Notes: generated by a model from the sequence alone, not told the origin. Numbered from the stretch's first letter, positions 35,107-44,821 are shown. The stretch: DNA of 64,000 nucleotides from Chloroflexota bacterium (GCA_026390015.1 JAPLGS010000143.1:1-64000); one strand, 5' to 3'. Numbers and translations: made by a program.

Positions 35107-36699
35107 TTATAGATTCACCGGCTCTGGAAATTTGCCGAAGACATCTTTCAGCACGCCTGTAATTTCGCCTATGGTCGCATAAGCTCGAACGGCTTCCATT
35201 AAGGATGGCATGAGATTTTGATCACTGCTGGCCGCGTTGCGGACTTTTTCCAGCGCGGCTTTGACCGCGTTTGAGTCGCGCTGCGCGATCACTTCCGCAG
35301 TGCGGCGAATCGCATCTTCTGCGGCGGCGGAGTTATATTCGTGTAAAGCCACATCGCGTTTTTCTTCTTCCATGCGATAGCGGTTGACGCCCACCTTCGG
35401 GATGGAGCCATCTTGAATCCCCTTTTCGTACGCAAAGGCTTGGTGCGCCACTTCCCCTTGAACGATACCTTCACTGACCGCTTTCACGATTCCGCCCCAC
35501 TCGTCATCCACGCGCTGCATTTCAGTAACGATCCGCGCTTCCATTTCGTCGGTCAGGCTTTCGACATAGTACGAACCGCCGAGCGGATCCACTGTGTCGC
35601 CAATGCCCATTTCTTCGATCAGCATTTGCATGGTGCGGAGCGAGATCAGCGCGGCTTTTTCGGTGGGGATGGTATAGGCTTCGTCGTAACTGCAGAGCGC
35701 CATCGTCTGCGTGCCGGACAGCGCGGAGATGAGCGCGTAATACGCGCCGCGCACGATATTGTTTTCCGGCTGTTCAATCGTCAAGCCGCCGCCACCGCCG
35801 CCGGCGATCATCTTCATCATCATGGTGTTGGGATTTTTCGCGCCGAATTCATCGCGGATGATCCGCGCCCACAAGCGCCGCGCCGCGCGGAATTTGGCGA
35901 TCTGCTCGAAGAAGTTGCCGAAGATATCGAGGTTGAACGAGATCTGCCCAGCGAAATCGTCAACGCTCAATCCGCGCCCCAATCCGCGCTGGATATATTC
36001 CTTGGCAATGGCGTAGGCGTAGGCGATCTCTTGCACGGGGTTGGCGCCTGATTCTCGAATGTGGTAGCCGCAAACCGAGACTGGATAGTATTTAGGCGCA
36101 TGGCCGGCGCAGAATTCGATGGTGTCGCCGATCAAGCGGACAGCTGGCTCTACCGGAAAAATCCAAGCCCCGCGTCCGATGTATTCTTTGAGAATATCGT
36201 TTTGGGCTGTGCCGCGCACTTCCGCCAGTGGGATCCCCTGCTTCTCGGCGACCACGAAATACATCGCCATGATGGGAGCGGCTACAGCGTTGATGGTGAG
36301 TGATACGCTGATCTGATCGAGGGGAATCCCAGCGAAGGCGACTTCCATATCGGCCAGGGTGTCCACCGCCATCCCGACGCGCCCGACTTCTCCTTCCGCC
36401 AACGGATCGCTTGAATCCAATCCCATTTGGGTGGGCAGATCAAAGGCGACATTGAGCGCGTTCTGCCCGTTTTCGATCAGAAATTTGAAACGCTGATTGG
36501 TTTCGTGTGGCGCGCCAAACCCGGCATATTGGCGCATGGTGAAAGGTCGCTGCCGATACATATAAGGATGAATACCGCGCGTGAAGGGGAATTCTCCCGG
36601 CTGGCCAATCTCTTTTTTGGGATCAACATCTTCAGGGTTGTAAACTGGTTTAACTTGGATACCGGATTCCAGAACAACTTCTCGGATTTTAGAGCTCAT
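35107..36699 (-). CDS. B12-dependent acyl-CoA mutase, large (catalytic) subunit
   Basis: 530 residues, a stand-alone catalytic subunit. The active-site Tyr58 in RQYAGFG, Arg176 in IGRGAWIF and His213 in CGYHIRESGA align with Tyr89, Arg207 and His244 of methylmalonyl-CoA mutase. Tyr plus Arg mean a substrate with a free carboxylate. The segment after Arg is GAWIF instead of NTYIF, suggesting a changed pocket. 2-Hydroxyisobutyryl-CoA-mutase markers are absent. In the indoleacetate pathway the equivalent mutase turns (2-aminophenyl)succinyl-CoA into a benzylmalonyl-CoA. Ordinary methylmalonyl-CoA mutase is the alternative. Confidence 0.8.
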   Translation of the reverse strand: MSSKIREVVLESGIQVKPVYNPEDVDPKKEIGQPGEFPFTRGIHPYMYRQRPFTMRQYAGFGAPHETNQRFKFLIENGQNALNVAFDLPTQMGLDSSDPLAEGEVGRVGMAVDTLADMEVAFAGIPLDQISVSLTINAVAAPIMAMYFVVAEKQGIPLAEVRGTAQNDILKEYIGRGAWIFPVEPAVRLIGDTIEFCAGHAPKYYPVSVCGYHIRESGANPVQEIAYAYAIAKEYIQRGLGRGLSVDDFAGQISFNLDIFGNFFEQIAKFRAARRLWARIIRDEFGAKNPNTMMMKMIAGGGGGGLTIEQPENNIVRGAYYALISALSGTQTMALCSYDEAYTIPTEKAALISLRTMQMLIEEMGIGDTVDPLGGSYYVESLTDEMEARIVTEMQRVDDEWGGIVKAVSEGIVQGEVAHQAFAYEKGIQDGSIPKVGVNRYRMEEEKRDVALHEYNSAAAEDAIRRTAEVIAQRDSNAVKAALEKVRNAASSDQNLMPSLMEAVRAYATIGEITGVLKDVFGKFPEPVNL

Positions 36700-36721
36700 A
36701 AAGACTCCTGTCTATTTGCGA

Positions 36722-36758
36722 AGACCCTAAATATTTTTAGGAAACTTTTAGAGTCTTG
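36722..36758. repeat. Degenerate copy of the GACCCTAAA palindrome at the mutase small-subunit stop
   Basis: AAGACCCTAAA and TTTAGAGTCTT can pair with one mismatch. The sequence resembles the perfect palindrome at 24031-24063. It overlaps the last codons of the mutase small subunit and fills the gap to the large subunit, so the element may have supplied the gene's present 3' end. Confidence 0.45.
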
Positions 36759-37141
36759 CTTTGGATAAAGGTGGTAATTTCATCGAATGAACTGCCGGTT
36801 GGGAATACGCCCGCGACGCCAAGCGCTTTCAGGGATGGAATATCTCTTTCGGGGATATTACCGCCAATTAGAACGATCTTATCGTTCATGCCGGTCTGGT
36901 TCAATTTAGCCATCAACTTCTCGGCGATGGGCAGGTGCGCGCCGGAAAGAATAGACAGACCGATTACATCCACATCTTCTTGAAGGGCGGTGTCAAAGAT
37001 CTGCTCAACCGTCTGGTGAAGTCCCGTGTAGATCACTTCAAAGCCGGCGTTCCTCAATGCTAAGGCGATCACTTTTGCGCCCCGGTCGTGACCGTCGAGT
37101 CCCGGCTTGGCGATGAGAATCCGTATGGGTTTTGTTGTCAT
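36737..37141 (-). CDS. B12-dependent acyl-CoA mutase, small (cobalamin-binding) subunit
   Basis: 134 residues from ATG 37141 (the longer frame to 37360 runs into the acyl-CoA dehydrogenase gene). DxHxxG cobalamin motif is GLDGHDRGAK (Asp16, His18, Gly21), with SILSGAH and LIGGNIPERD completing the B12 fold. It partners the large subunit 37 bases downstream; the split arrangement is like archaeal and Chloroflexota mutases. Confidence 0.85.
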   Translation of the reverse strand: MTTKPIRILIAKPGLDGHDRGAKVIALALRNAGFEVIYTGLHQTVEQIFDTALQEDVDVIGLSILSGAHLPIAEKLMAKLNQTGMNDKIVLIGGNIPERDIPSLKALGVAGVFPTGSSFDEITTFIQSKTLKVS

Positions 37142-37196
37142 GTATATTTCTCCAGATATGTGTGACACTGCAAGTGTAGGTGCGATATTTGTATCT

Positions 37197-38357
37197 TTAC
37201 TTATTACGATTTGCAGGCACGCCCATTTCGCGGGCAATGTTGGTGCGCAGAATTTCTGATGTGCCGCCGCCATACAACAGGAAGCGCGCGTCACGATAGT
37301 AACGCTGGGCGTCATATTCCATGGCGAAGCCATAGCTGCCATAAATGCGGGTGCACTCATCGGCGATAAAGTTGGCGGCCTCCGTTGCGAATAACTTTGC
37401 CATAGACGCTAATTTAACATCGCGGCGACCCGCGTCTATATCCCGCGCGGCGCGGCAGACCAGCGCGTCGGCAGCTTCGAGCCGCGTGCCCATTTCCGCA
37501 ATTTTATGCGAGATCGCCTGGAAGTCGGCAATCGGGCGGCCGAATTGTTCCCGTTCGTTGGAATATTTGATCGCAGAATCCAGTGCGGCTTGCCCCAATC
37601 CCAATGCCAGCGCGCCGGTCATCACACGGATCTGGCACAGGATTTCCCCTAAATTCTTGAAGCCGGTTCCTTGTTTGCCCAGCAAGTTAGCAGACGGGAC
37701 TTTAACGTTATCCAAAATCAATTCCGATGTTTCAGAGGCACGCACGCCCAGCTTATTGATCTTGCGTCCCACGCTTACTCCTGGCATTCCCCTTTCGACC
37801 AGAAAAAAGTCAATTCCTTTGAATCCAGCCTCGGGGTCGGTTTTGGCGGCGACGGTGAAGAAATCCGCCATGGTCGCGGATGTGATCCACATCTTCTGGC
37901 CAGTGATGACCCAGCCATCCTCCCTCGGTGTGGCGCGCGTTGTGATGCCGCCCAGATCGGAGCCAAAGTCCGGTTCTGTCATGGCGATGGTTCCGATTTT
38001 TTCGCCTCTCATTGCGGGTTCAACCAACCGCTGCCGGTGATCGTCGGTGCCGAATCGAAAGACCAGGTCGGTGCCCATCAAGGTTTGCATGGCGACCACA
38101 GCGCCCAGCGAGAGAGAACCGCGCGCCAACTCTTCCATCATCATGCAGTACGTGAAAAAATCAGCCTCCATTCCGCCGACAGATTCGGGATAACGCAAGC
38201 CGAAATAACCGTTGACCGCGCAGCGTTGGAAAAGTTCGCGCGGAAATTCGCCCTGCTCATCCAGTTCTTGCGCTGTGGGGATGACTTCCCGATCCACGAA
38301 GCTGCGGATGGAATTGCGGAAAAGTTTTTGTTCTTCAGTCTGTGAAATATCTTTCAT
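37197..38357 (-). CDS. Acyl-CoA dehydrogenase (candidate oxidative decarboxylase in indoleacetate degradation)
   Basis: 386 residues from ATG 38357. Flavin/substrate motifs are TEPDFGSDLGG, TGQKMWITSA and EREQFGRPI. The position of the usual catalytic Glu (YEGT in most family members) reads YGGGTSEI (362-369), as in isovaleryl-CoA dehydrogenase; I also do not see an obvious Glu at the alternative isovaleryl-type site (QIRVMTGALALGLG). If both are truly missing, the enzyme may not need a base, which would suit decarboxylation-driven oxidation of a benzylmalonyl-CoA made by the neighbouring mutase. Otherwise it is a normal acyl-CoA dehydrogenase. Confidence 0.75.
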   Translation of the reverse strand: MKDISQTEEQKLFRNSIRSFVDREVIPTAQELDEQGEFPRELFQRCAVNGYFGLRYPESVGGMEADFFTYCMMMEELARGSLSLGAVVAMQTLMGTDLVFRFGTDDHRQRLVEPAMRGEKIGTIAMTEPDFGSDLGGITTRATPREDGWVITGQKMWITSATMADFFTVAAKTDPEAGFKGIDFFLVERGMPGVSVGRKINKLGVRASETSELILDNVKVPSANLLGKQGTGFKNLGEILCQIRVMTGALALGLGQAALDSAIKYSNEREQFGRPIADFQAISHKIAEMGTRLEAADALVCRAARDIDAGRRDVKLASMAKLFATEAANFIADECTRIYGSYGFAMEYDAQRYYRDARFLLYGGGTSEILRTNIAREMGVPANRNK

Positions 38358-38362
38358 CGGAT

Positions 38363-39565
38363 TTATAAGATTCCCTGGGATCGAAGGGCTGCCACGTCGC
38401 AACCCAACGCGCCGAATACAACTTCGTTATGTTCGCCCAGCCGTGGAGGAAATTCCAGCGTCATCCCGCGCTCTTTGAGGTAGTTGGAAATGACCGGCGG
38501 CGGGGAAATAGCGATTTCGATTCCCGTTCGGGGATCGCGCGCTTTCACCAAGTGTTCAGCGATCAACGGGTCGGCGCACACTTCGGGGATGCGGTTGACT
38601 CTGGATATGGGGACGCCAACATTGTTGAAGTTATCGATCATCCCCTGGGTGGATTGCTGTTTTATGATCACTGCCAGTTTTTGATTTAGGTCTCTCGCCG
38701 CGTTAATACGCCCGGAATTACGAATGTATTCGGCGTCAGCGAGGGTTTCAAACCCCGGCAGGCGCGTGATGGATTCCCACTGCTTATCGGTGCCGACTGC
38801 CAGATAGACAAAACTATCCGCAGTGGCAAACACCGACACCGGCGCGAAGAATTGATGGGTATTTCCGTGGCGGGTGACGGGGATGTTGAAACTGTTCGAA
38901 AGCATGACGGGCGAAACCATCCACGAGACTGCAGATTGGAACATGGATATATCCAATCGGGCACCCTCTCCGCTAACGGCGCGTTGATAAAGCGACTTCA
39001 TCACCAAGCCGTAAGCATGTTCGCCCGCGCCCAAGTCCACCATCGGCAAGCCGAAAACCATCGGGTCACCGTCAGGTTCGCCCGTCAGATCCATGAGACC
39101 GGCGCGCGCCTGTAGGATTGGATCGTAGGCTGCTTCGTTGCTTTGCGGACCAAATCCCGTAATCCCGACCCAGATCAGATCCGGCTTGATGGCGCTCAAT
39201 GTTTCGTAATCAATGCCGAGTTTTTTGTACGAACTGGGGCGTTGGTTGGTGGCAAAAATATCAACCGGCAGTTCGCGAATTAGCTTGTGTAATAATTCCT
39301 GCCCCGCTTCAGTACTCATGTCGAGGGTGATGGATTGCTTTCCCAGATTATTGGGAAGGAAATAGGCGTTCATGCCCTGCTCGAATCCCATCCCACTTTC
39401 TTGATTGGCTAACACTGGCGACCCCACCCAGCGGTTCGGGTCGCCTCGTGGCGGGGACTCAACGCGAATGACTCGCGCTCCATCCATCGCCAACTTAAGT
39501 GTTAAGTAGGGCAGGGTGGTGGCTTGTTCTATGGAAAGCACGGTAAGGGATTTGAAAAGAGTCAT
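38363..39565 (-). CDS. Class III CoA-transferase (CaiB/BaiF family)
   Basis: 400 residues: RVIRVESPPRGDPNRW, FLPNNLGKQSITLD, and the active-site region ARAGLMDLTGEPDGDPMV, which contains the conserved catalytic Asp. It moves CoA from a donor thioester to an acid. In the indoleacetate pathway a phenylsuccinyl-CoA-type transferase activates the ring-opened diacid. With IorAB in the same operon making an arylacetyl-CoA and no dedicated CoA ligase present, that thioester could be the donor. ATG 39565 or a GTG at 39577 could start it. Confidence 0.8.
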   Translation of the reverse strand: MTLFKSLTVLSIEQATTLPYLTLKLAMDGARVIRVESPPRGDPNRWVGSPVLANQESGMGFEQGMNAYFLPNNLGKQSITLDMSTEAGQELLHKLIRELPVDIFATNQRPSSYKKLGIDYETLSAIKPDLIWVGITGFGPQSNEAAYDPILQARAGLMDLTGEPDGDPMVFGLPMVDLGAGEHAYGLVMKSLYQRAVSGEGARLDISMFQSAVSWMVSPVMLSNSFNIPVTRHGNTHQFFAPVSVFATADSFVYLAVGTDKQWESITRLPGFETLADAEYIRNSGRINAARDLNQKLAVIIKQQSTQGMIDNFNNVGVPISRVNRIPEVCADPLIAEHLVKARDPRTGIEIAISPPPVISNYLKERGMTLEFPPRLGEHNEVVFGALGCDVAALRSQGIL

Positions 39566-39573
39566 GAAACAAT

Positions 39574-40017
39574 TCACTCAGCGCGTTGGATGGGCTTTTT
39601 TTCTGCCAGATGGATCAACACGCCAAAAGCGTCCTTGGGATGCACGAATGCCTCCCGCCAAACTTTGCCCTCGAATGTCACGCCTTCGTCATAAGTGTGA
39701 CGATATGCAATGCGTCCGCCGCGCTGCTCCAGCTCGGCAATCGCGGCGTCGAGATCGTCCACTTCAAAGGTGATGTGATGAACGCCGGGTCCGCCATTCT
39801 TTTTGAGGAATTTTGCCACCGGACTATCGTCGCGGGTGGGCTCGAGCAATTCCATTTTGCTTTCGCCGATCTCGAACGGGCGGTAGCGGATGCCCATATC
39901 CTCGATCAACTCTTCCGGGGCAAACTCTGCCCCGAACCAGGTTTCAAAGAAATGCTGCGCCTCTTCCAGGTTGGGAACGGCCAGGGCAACGCGTTCGATT
40001 TTTTTTACGTAGGTCAT
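39574..40017 (-). CDS. Methylmalonyl-CoA-epimerase-like VOC protein
   Basis: 147 residues with two vicinal-oxygen-chelate repeats: ERVALAVPNLEEAQHFFE with the metal His equivalent region, and GVHHITFEVDDLDAAIAELEQRG with metal His and C-terminal FVHPKDAFGVLIHLAE (Glu). The epimerase racemises the alpha carbon of methylmalonyl-CoA; here it would present the correct benzylmalonyl-CoA or aminophenylsuccinyl-CoA isomer between mutase and dehydrogenase. The ATG overlaps the stop of the aminotransferase by four bases. Confidence 0.8.
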   Translation of the reverse strand: MTYVKKIERVALAVPNLEEAQHFFETWFGAEFAPEELIEDMGIRYRPFEIGESKMELLEPTRDDSPVAKFLKKNGGPGVHHITFEVDDLDAAIAELEQRGGRIAYRHTYDEGVTFEGKVWREAFVHPKDAFGVLIHLAEKKPIQRAE

Positions 40018-41180
40018 ACCCGCTCCATAAGTTTTAATTTTGACTCTAGAGAAGTTCCTTCGGGGATTCCAAGTTTTTCGCGCAGGATGATCTCCAGCCG
40101 CGCGATAAAGATGACATTCTCCTCCGGCGTTCCTACCGTGACCCGCACTCCGTTTGGAATTCCAAACCCGGCAGTGTGACGGACGATGATGCCGCGCCGC
40201 AACAGAGCTAGCTCCAATTCTGCAGGCGGGATGGGCGGGTCGATCAAAAGAACTGAGTTCATGTGGCTGTCCAGGCAGCTCAATCCCAGCCCGCGCAGTG
40301 AGTCGCGTAAAAACGCCCGCCCTGCCAGGATGGTCTTTCGGTTGTGTTCATGGAATTCATAATCGTCCATGCTTGCCATGGCCGCCGCCAGCACAATGTC
40401 GGAAGTGTGAAAGGGCAGTTGGGCATGCCGCACGTAATCCGCAAGAGTTATGGGCGCAATCAAATAACCGACGCGCAAGTTGGCAAGTCCGGAGGTTTTG
40501 GAAAAACTGCGCACGGCGATGATGCTTTTACCGGCGCGGATATATTCCAAACTGTCTGGATAATCCTCCGCCACTACATAGCGGTTATAGGATTCATCCA
40601 ATACGACGAGAACGTGATCGGGAACTTTGGCGAGGAAACCATCCAACTGGGATTTAGTGATGATCGTTCCGGTCGGATTGTTGGGCGAACACAGGAAGAC
40701 GATGCGCGTTTCAGCGTCAATTTGCGCGAGCATGGCCGGAAGGTCGTGACAGTAATCCGCTGTGTAAGGCACCTGGCGATTCTCTCCCCCGTACATGGTT
40801 ACGAAAATATGATACAGCGGAAAGGTCGCGGAACACATCACCGCGTTGCCACCCTCGAACAAAAAAGCCTGGGTGATCATCCTCAAAATATCCGAGCCGC
40901 CATTGCCGGTGACAAAATTATCTTCCGTGAAACCGTCGCCGAAGCGTCCGGCAAGTTTTCGACGGAGGTCGCGTTCGCCTATGCCTGGATACCGATGCGC
41001 GTCTTTTAATGCGAGTCGAATGGCTTCCAACGCCATCGGCGAAGGACCGTTGGGGCTTTCGTTGGACGCCATCTTGATCACGTCATCCAAGCCAAATTCC
41101 TCTTTGACGGCTTCAATGGATTTGCCTCCAATGTATAGCGGAACCTTTAACAAGTTTTGATTGAAACGCAGTCCGGTCAT
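40014..41180 (-). CDS. PLP aminotransferase, HisC/aromatic type
   Basis: 388 residues, fold-type I. CSPNNPTGT (164-172), DESYNRY (Asp for the pyridine nitrogen) and the Schiff-base Lys228 in VRSFSKTSGL. Histidinol-phosphate aminotransferases of this group often accept aromatic amino acids. No other his genes are nearby, and the gene is coupled by ATGA overlaps on both sides to the molybdenum hydroxylase and the epimerase, so tryptophan (or Tyr/Phe) to arylpyruvate is the likely reaction, feeding IorAB. Confidence 0.8.
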   Translation of the reverse strand: MTGLRFNQNLLKVPLYIGGKSIEAVKEEFGLDDVIKMASNESPNGPSPMALEAIRLALKDAHRYPGIGERDLRRKLAGRFGDGFTEDNFVTGNGGSDILRMITQAFLFEGGNAVMCSATFPLYHIFVTMYGGENRQVPYTADYCHDLPAMLAQIDAETRIVFLCSPNNPTGTIITKSQLDGFLAKVPDHVLVVLDESYNRYVVAEDYPDSLEYIRAGKSIIAVRSFSKTSGLANLRVGYLIAPITLADYVRHAQLPFHTSDIVLAAAMASMDDYEFHEHNRKTILAGRAFLRDSLRGLGLSCLDSHMNSVLLIDPPIPPAELELALLRRGIIVRHTAGFGIPNGVRVTVGTPEENVIFIARLEIILREKLGIPEGTSLESKLKLMERV

Positions 41181-43504
41181 TCGGTTGTCTCCTTTTGGAT
41201 AATTGCCGCCAGTACCCGCTCCGGGGTCATGGGAAGTTGCGTCATCCGAATTCCAATGGCGTTGTAGATGGCGTTGGCGATGGCTGCGGCGGTGGGTGTG
41301 CCGCCCATTTCGCCCACGCCTTTCGCGCCAAATGGACCTTTGGGATCGTCAGTTTCAACGATAATGGATTTGATCTCGGGCATATCAGCGGATGTGAACA
41401 AGCGGTAGTCGAGCAGGTCCGGGTTGAGTATTTTGCCTTCCCTGACGATCAGCTCTTCTGTCAGCGCGTAACCCAGTCCCATCTGCGCGCCGCCTTCGAT
41501 CTGACCTTCGACCGCCATCGGGTTGATGGCGAGCCCGACATCGTTCGCGCAAACCAGCCGCAAGACGCGCACCTTGCCGGTTTCCGTATCCACTTCCACT
41601 TCAGCCATCTGCGCACCAAATCCGTAAGCCGCCGAAATATTTCCTTTATACGTATCCTTATCTACAAGTTTGGTGGGCGGGTCGTACCAGCCTTCGCCAA
41701 GAATAACTTTTCCACCTTCTTTGAAATGACGGCTGCGCGCGGCTTGCGCGATTGTCAGAGATCGTGTTGGGTCATCCTTGACCGTTACGGTGCCATCGTT
41801 GGATTGCAATTCTTCGGGATTCGCTTTTAATAATTCCGCCGCAGTCTCGAATATTTGGCAGCGAGCGTCCAACGCGGCTAGTTGAGCCGCATTGCCGGCG
41901 ATGAAGGTTGTGCGGCTGGCATGCACGCCAACATCCCAGGGTTTGATATCGGTGTCGCTGTTGAGGACCGTAATGTCTTCCATTTTTGCGCCCAAAGTTT
42001 GCGCCACAATTTGAGCCAGTACGGTTTCAGAGCCTTGCCCGATCTCGGTGGAACCGGTGATCAAGGTGACGTGTCCAAAATCATCCACTTTGACCGTCGC
42101 GCCGCAGCCGTCGCTGCGATAAATGCGCGCTCCGCCGCCAACGTTGAGCGTGGCGGCAAAGCCTATTCCGCGCTTCAAATGCGGCGAATCTATTTCGATA
42201 AGCGGACGCTTGATCGCTGCGCTTTGCCCAGTATTAGAAAACGAGACATGCGTACCTTGATCCGCATTTGCCGCGACAACTTCCAGACATTCTTTCAGTC
42301 CACAGGATGTGATGATCAAACCCTGCGGTGTCTCTGAATTGGGAACATTCGCATTGCGGACGCGGAATTCCACCGGGTCCATTTTCAAGGCCTCGGCTAA
42401 ACGATCCATGATCGTTTCAACGAAGAAAGTTGATTGAGGATTGCCATACCCGCGCATTGCGCCGGTGATCAAATTATTGGTGTAAACACAGTCGGCCTGG
42501 AAGCGAACATGAGGAACTTGATACAACGAGGCGGTAGTTTCCATCATCACCAGCGGAGTCACCGAGCCCCAGGAAATGTACGCGCCGACATCCAAAACGC
42601 TGGAAACATCGCGGAAGGTGAGCGTGCCATCCGATTTTGCGCCGGCGCGAATGGTGACTTCCACGGGTTGGCGCGCGGGACCGGCGGTAAATTCTTCGTG
42701 ACGAGAAAACGCCAGGCGCACGGGCTGTCCTGCCTTGCGCGCCATTAACGCGGCGATGGGTTCATACGGATAGATATCCAGTCCGCGCCCGAACGCGCCG
42801 CCAACTGCGGTCTGAATGATGCGAATCTGACTGCCTGAGATTCCCAGCGCTTCGGAGAGATCACGCTGTAACAGAAATGGGATTTGCGTGGTGCTCCATA
42901 AGGTCAGGTGATCGCGCAAGTCGAATTGAGCGACGACCACGCTGGTTTCCATGCAAGCGTGGGTCACATAGGGAACCGTATAACTGGCTTCGACCACGAC
43001 ATCCGACTCGCGCTCGCCCTGCTCCAGATCTCCATGAGCATAGTGATAACTATGGAACATATTGGATTGAGATTTGCGCTCAGGGTGGATCAAAGGCGCG
43101 TCTTCCTCCAATGCCTCTGTGGGTGAAAAGATCGCGGGCAGCGGTTCGTATTCGACCGTGATGAGCTCGAGAGCTTCCTCGGCAATATCAGGATCGATCG
43201 CGACCACTCCCGCGATTTCATCTCGCAAACTGCGCGCAATATCTTTGAAAGGTTTGTTGTCTTTGCCGTATCCAAAAAGATGAGCGGGATTATCAGCCGA
43301 AGTCAGGACGCACTTCACGCCGCGCAGATTCTTTGCGCGCGATACATCCATGTTCACTATCTTCGCGTGAGCATAGCGGGAATATAAAATTCTGCCATGC
43401 AGCATCCCGGGCAAGCGGATGTCGTGTCCATAAGTGGCTTTGCCCGTGGCTTTAGCGGATGCGTCCAGTTTGGGGATTCGTTGACCGATGATCTGATTCG
43501 TCAT
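41177..43504 (-). CDS. Molybdenum hydroxylase large subunit (xanthine dehydrogenase family; candidate indoleacetate dehydrogenase)
   Basis: 775 residues from ATG 43504 (ATGA overlap with the FeS subunit). Molybdopterin-binding features of the family include [34 protein letters not shown] and the C-terminal [20 protein letters not shown], where Glu is the catalytic base. The family also contains 4-hydroxybenzoyl-CoA reductase, but the FAD subunit here lacks that enzyme's extra cluster insertion. Hydroxylation of the indole C2 of indoleacetate with water as oxygen source fits the operon best. Confidence 0.8.
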   Translation of the reverse strand: MTNQIIGQRIPKLDASAKATGKATYGHDIRLPGMLHGRILYSRYAHAKIVNMDVSRAKNLRGVKCVLTSADNPAHLFGYGKDNKPFKDIARSLRDEIAGVVAIDPDIAEEALELITVEYEPLPAIFSPTEALEEDAPLIHPERKSQSNMFHSYHYAHGDLEQGERESDVVVEASYTVPYVTHACMETSVVVAQFDLRDHLTLWSTTQIPFLLQRDLSEALGISGSQIRIIQTAVGGAFGRGLDIYPYEPIAALMARKAGQPVRLAFSRHEEFTAGPARQPVEVTIRAGAKSDGTLTFRDVSSVLDVGAYISWGSVTPLVMMETTASLYQVPHVRFQADCVYTNNLITGAMRGYGNPQSTFFVETIMDRLAEALKMDPVEFRVRNANVPNSETPQGLIITSCGLKECLEVVAANADQGTHVSFSNTGQSAAIKRPLIEIDSPHLKRGIGFAATLNVGGGARIYRSDGCGATVKVDDFGHVTLITGSTEIGQGSETVLAQIVAQTLGAKMEDITVLNSDTDIKPWDVGVHASRTTFIAGNAAQLAALDARCQIFETAAELLKANPEELQSNDGTVTVKDDPTRSLTIAQAARSRHFKEGGKVILGEGWYDPPTKLVDKDTYKGNISAAYGFGAQMAEVEVDTETGKVRVLRLVCANDVGLAINPMAVEGQIEGGAQMGLGYALTEELIVREGKILNPDLLDYRLFTSADMPEIKSIIVETDDPKGPFGAKGVGEMGGTPTAAAIANAIYNAIGIRMTQLPMTPERVLAAIIQKETTE

Positions 43505-43968
43505 GAGCCTTCTCCCGCTACGCTCATCACCGCTTCGACAATTTTGACATATCCGGTGCAGCGACACAGATTGCCAGAAAGCCACGCCCGCACTTCAGTC
43601 TCAGTCGGATGGGGATTCTCTTTAAGCAAAGACAATGCGTTCATCACAAAGCCCGGCGTGCAAAAGCCGCATTGAATTCCGCCTTTCTCGATCAAGGCGC
43701 TTTGGATGGCGTGAAGTTTGCCGTCAGCCATGATTCCTTCCACGGTCAACACTTCGGCACCGTCCCAATCGGCAGCCAGCATCATACAGGATGTGACCGG
43801 GAGTCCGTTTACCAGAACCGTGCATGCTCCGCAATCGCCAGAGTCACAGCCGCGGTGCGCGCCCAAGAGTCCCAGATCGTTGCGCAGCACATCCAATAGG
43901 GTGCGGCGGGTATCAATATAAAGTTCGTGGGTATCGCCATTGACGTTGAGCGTAATCAGAGTTTTCAT
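43501..43968 (-). CDS. Molybdenum hydroxylase small subunit, two [2Fe-2S] clusters
   Basis: 155 residues. Plant-type ferredoxin cluster: [15 protein letters not shown] with an upstream-downstream Cys in VTSCMMLA. Second cluster: [10 protein letters not shown] and CRCTGYVKI. It transfers electrons from the molybdenum site to the FAD subunit. Coupled by overlaps to both partner subunits. Confidence 0.9.
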   Translation of the reverse strand: MKTLITLNVNGDTHELYIDTRRTLLDVLRNDLGLLGAHRGCDSGDCGACTVLVNGLPVTSCMMLAADWDGAEVLTVEGIMADGKLHAIQSALIEKGGIQCGFCTPGFVMNALSLLKENPHPTETEVRAWLSGNLCRCTGYVKIVEAVMSVAGEGS

Positions 43969-44816
43969 TGGATTGACTTAATGCCTCGCTTCAATAGAAC
44001 TTCCACCATGCGCCGCCGGTACCAAGCCGCGCCGCGCACATCATCAATCGGAGAACATTCCTCCCCGGCAGTTTTTGCGGCTTGGAGGATACGCTCTTCG
44101 GTGAGCGTCTGCCCCGCTAAGACATCTTCGCTTTGACGGGCGCGCAACGGCACCGGCGCAACCGCGCCAAGAACGACTCGCGCCTCGCGACACGCGAAGC
44201 GATCGCCCTCAAACCGAATCCGTACCGCGACGCCGACTATGGCGATGTCCATATAAGCGCGCGGAGAGTGTTTCAGGTAAACGGTTTTTCCCACAGGCGG
44301 AGGCAGCGTAATTTCTTTGAGCAATTCTCCGGGCTGGAGCGCGGATTTTCCTGGACCCGTGAAAAAATCTGCCAATGATAATTGTCTCTCGCCCGCCGGA
44401 CCGATCAGGTTGACCGAAGCGTCCAACGCTATGAGGGGCGGGGCAAGATCGGCGGAGGGAGCGGCGTTACAAAGATTTCCTCCCACCGTCGCGAGACTGC
44501 GGATCTGCTCGGACGCCATAATGTGCGCTGTCTGTGCCAGAACCGGGTAATGTTCAAAGATGATCGGGGAGCGGGTGAGTTCTCGCAGCGTAGTTAAAGC
44601 GCCAAGTTTCAATCCGTCAACTGCGTCGAATGTGAGACAACTTAGATCCGGTAATCGCTTTATATTGATGACCACATCCGATTTTCTGAGACCGGCTTTC
44701 ATCTTGAGCAATAGGTCGGTGCCGCCGGCGATCACAGATGTTTTGCCATTGTGTTCTGCGAGAAGAGATAAGGCTTCAGAAAGAGTAGTTGGAGTGAAGT
44801 GGTTGAAGGGACGCAT
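43965..44816 (-). CDS. Molybdenum hydroxylase FAD subunit
   Basis: 283 residues of the CoxM/XdhB type: [16 protein letters not shown] and [24 protein letters not shown] bind FAD. Its length is that of a plain FAD subunit; HcrB of 4-hydroxybenzoyl-CoA reductase is longer, with an extra segment carrying a [4Fe-4S] cluster that is absent here. This argues for an oxidative hydroxylase passing electrons outward. It follows iorB by five bases. Confidence 0.85.
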   Translation of the reverse strand: MRPFNHFTPTTLSEALSLLAEHNGKTSVIAGGTDLLLKMKAGLRKSDVVINIKRLPDLSCLTFDAVDGLKLGALTTLRELTRSPIIFEHYPVLAQTAHIMASEQIRSLATVGGNLCNAAPSADLAPPLIALDASVNLIGPAGERQLSLADFFTGPGKSALQPGELLKEITLPPPVGKTVYLKHSPRAYMDIAIVGVAVRIRFEGDRFACREARVVLGAVAPVPLRARQSEDVLAGQTLTEERILQAAKTAGEECSPIDDVRGAAWYRRRMVEVLLKRGIKSIQ

Positions 44817-44821
44817 AATTT

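Noticed and set aside
35107-37141. 2-Hydroxyisobutyryl-CoA or isobutyryl-CoA mutase
   Set aside because: Active-site Tyr58 and Arg176 are those of dicarboxylyl-CoA mutases; the Ile/Asp pair of 2-hydroxyisobutyryl-CoA mutase is absent.
40014-41180. Histidine biosynthesis (hisC)
   Set aside because: No other his gene nearby and translational coupling to catabolic genes on both sides; HisC-type enzymes commonly accept aromatic amino acids.
41177-44816. 4-Hydroxybenzoyl-CoA reductase HcrABC
   Set aside because: The FAD subunit lacks the extra cluster insertion of HcrB, and the operon partners fit indoleacetate hydroxylation.
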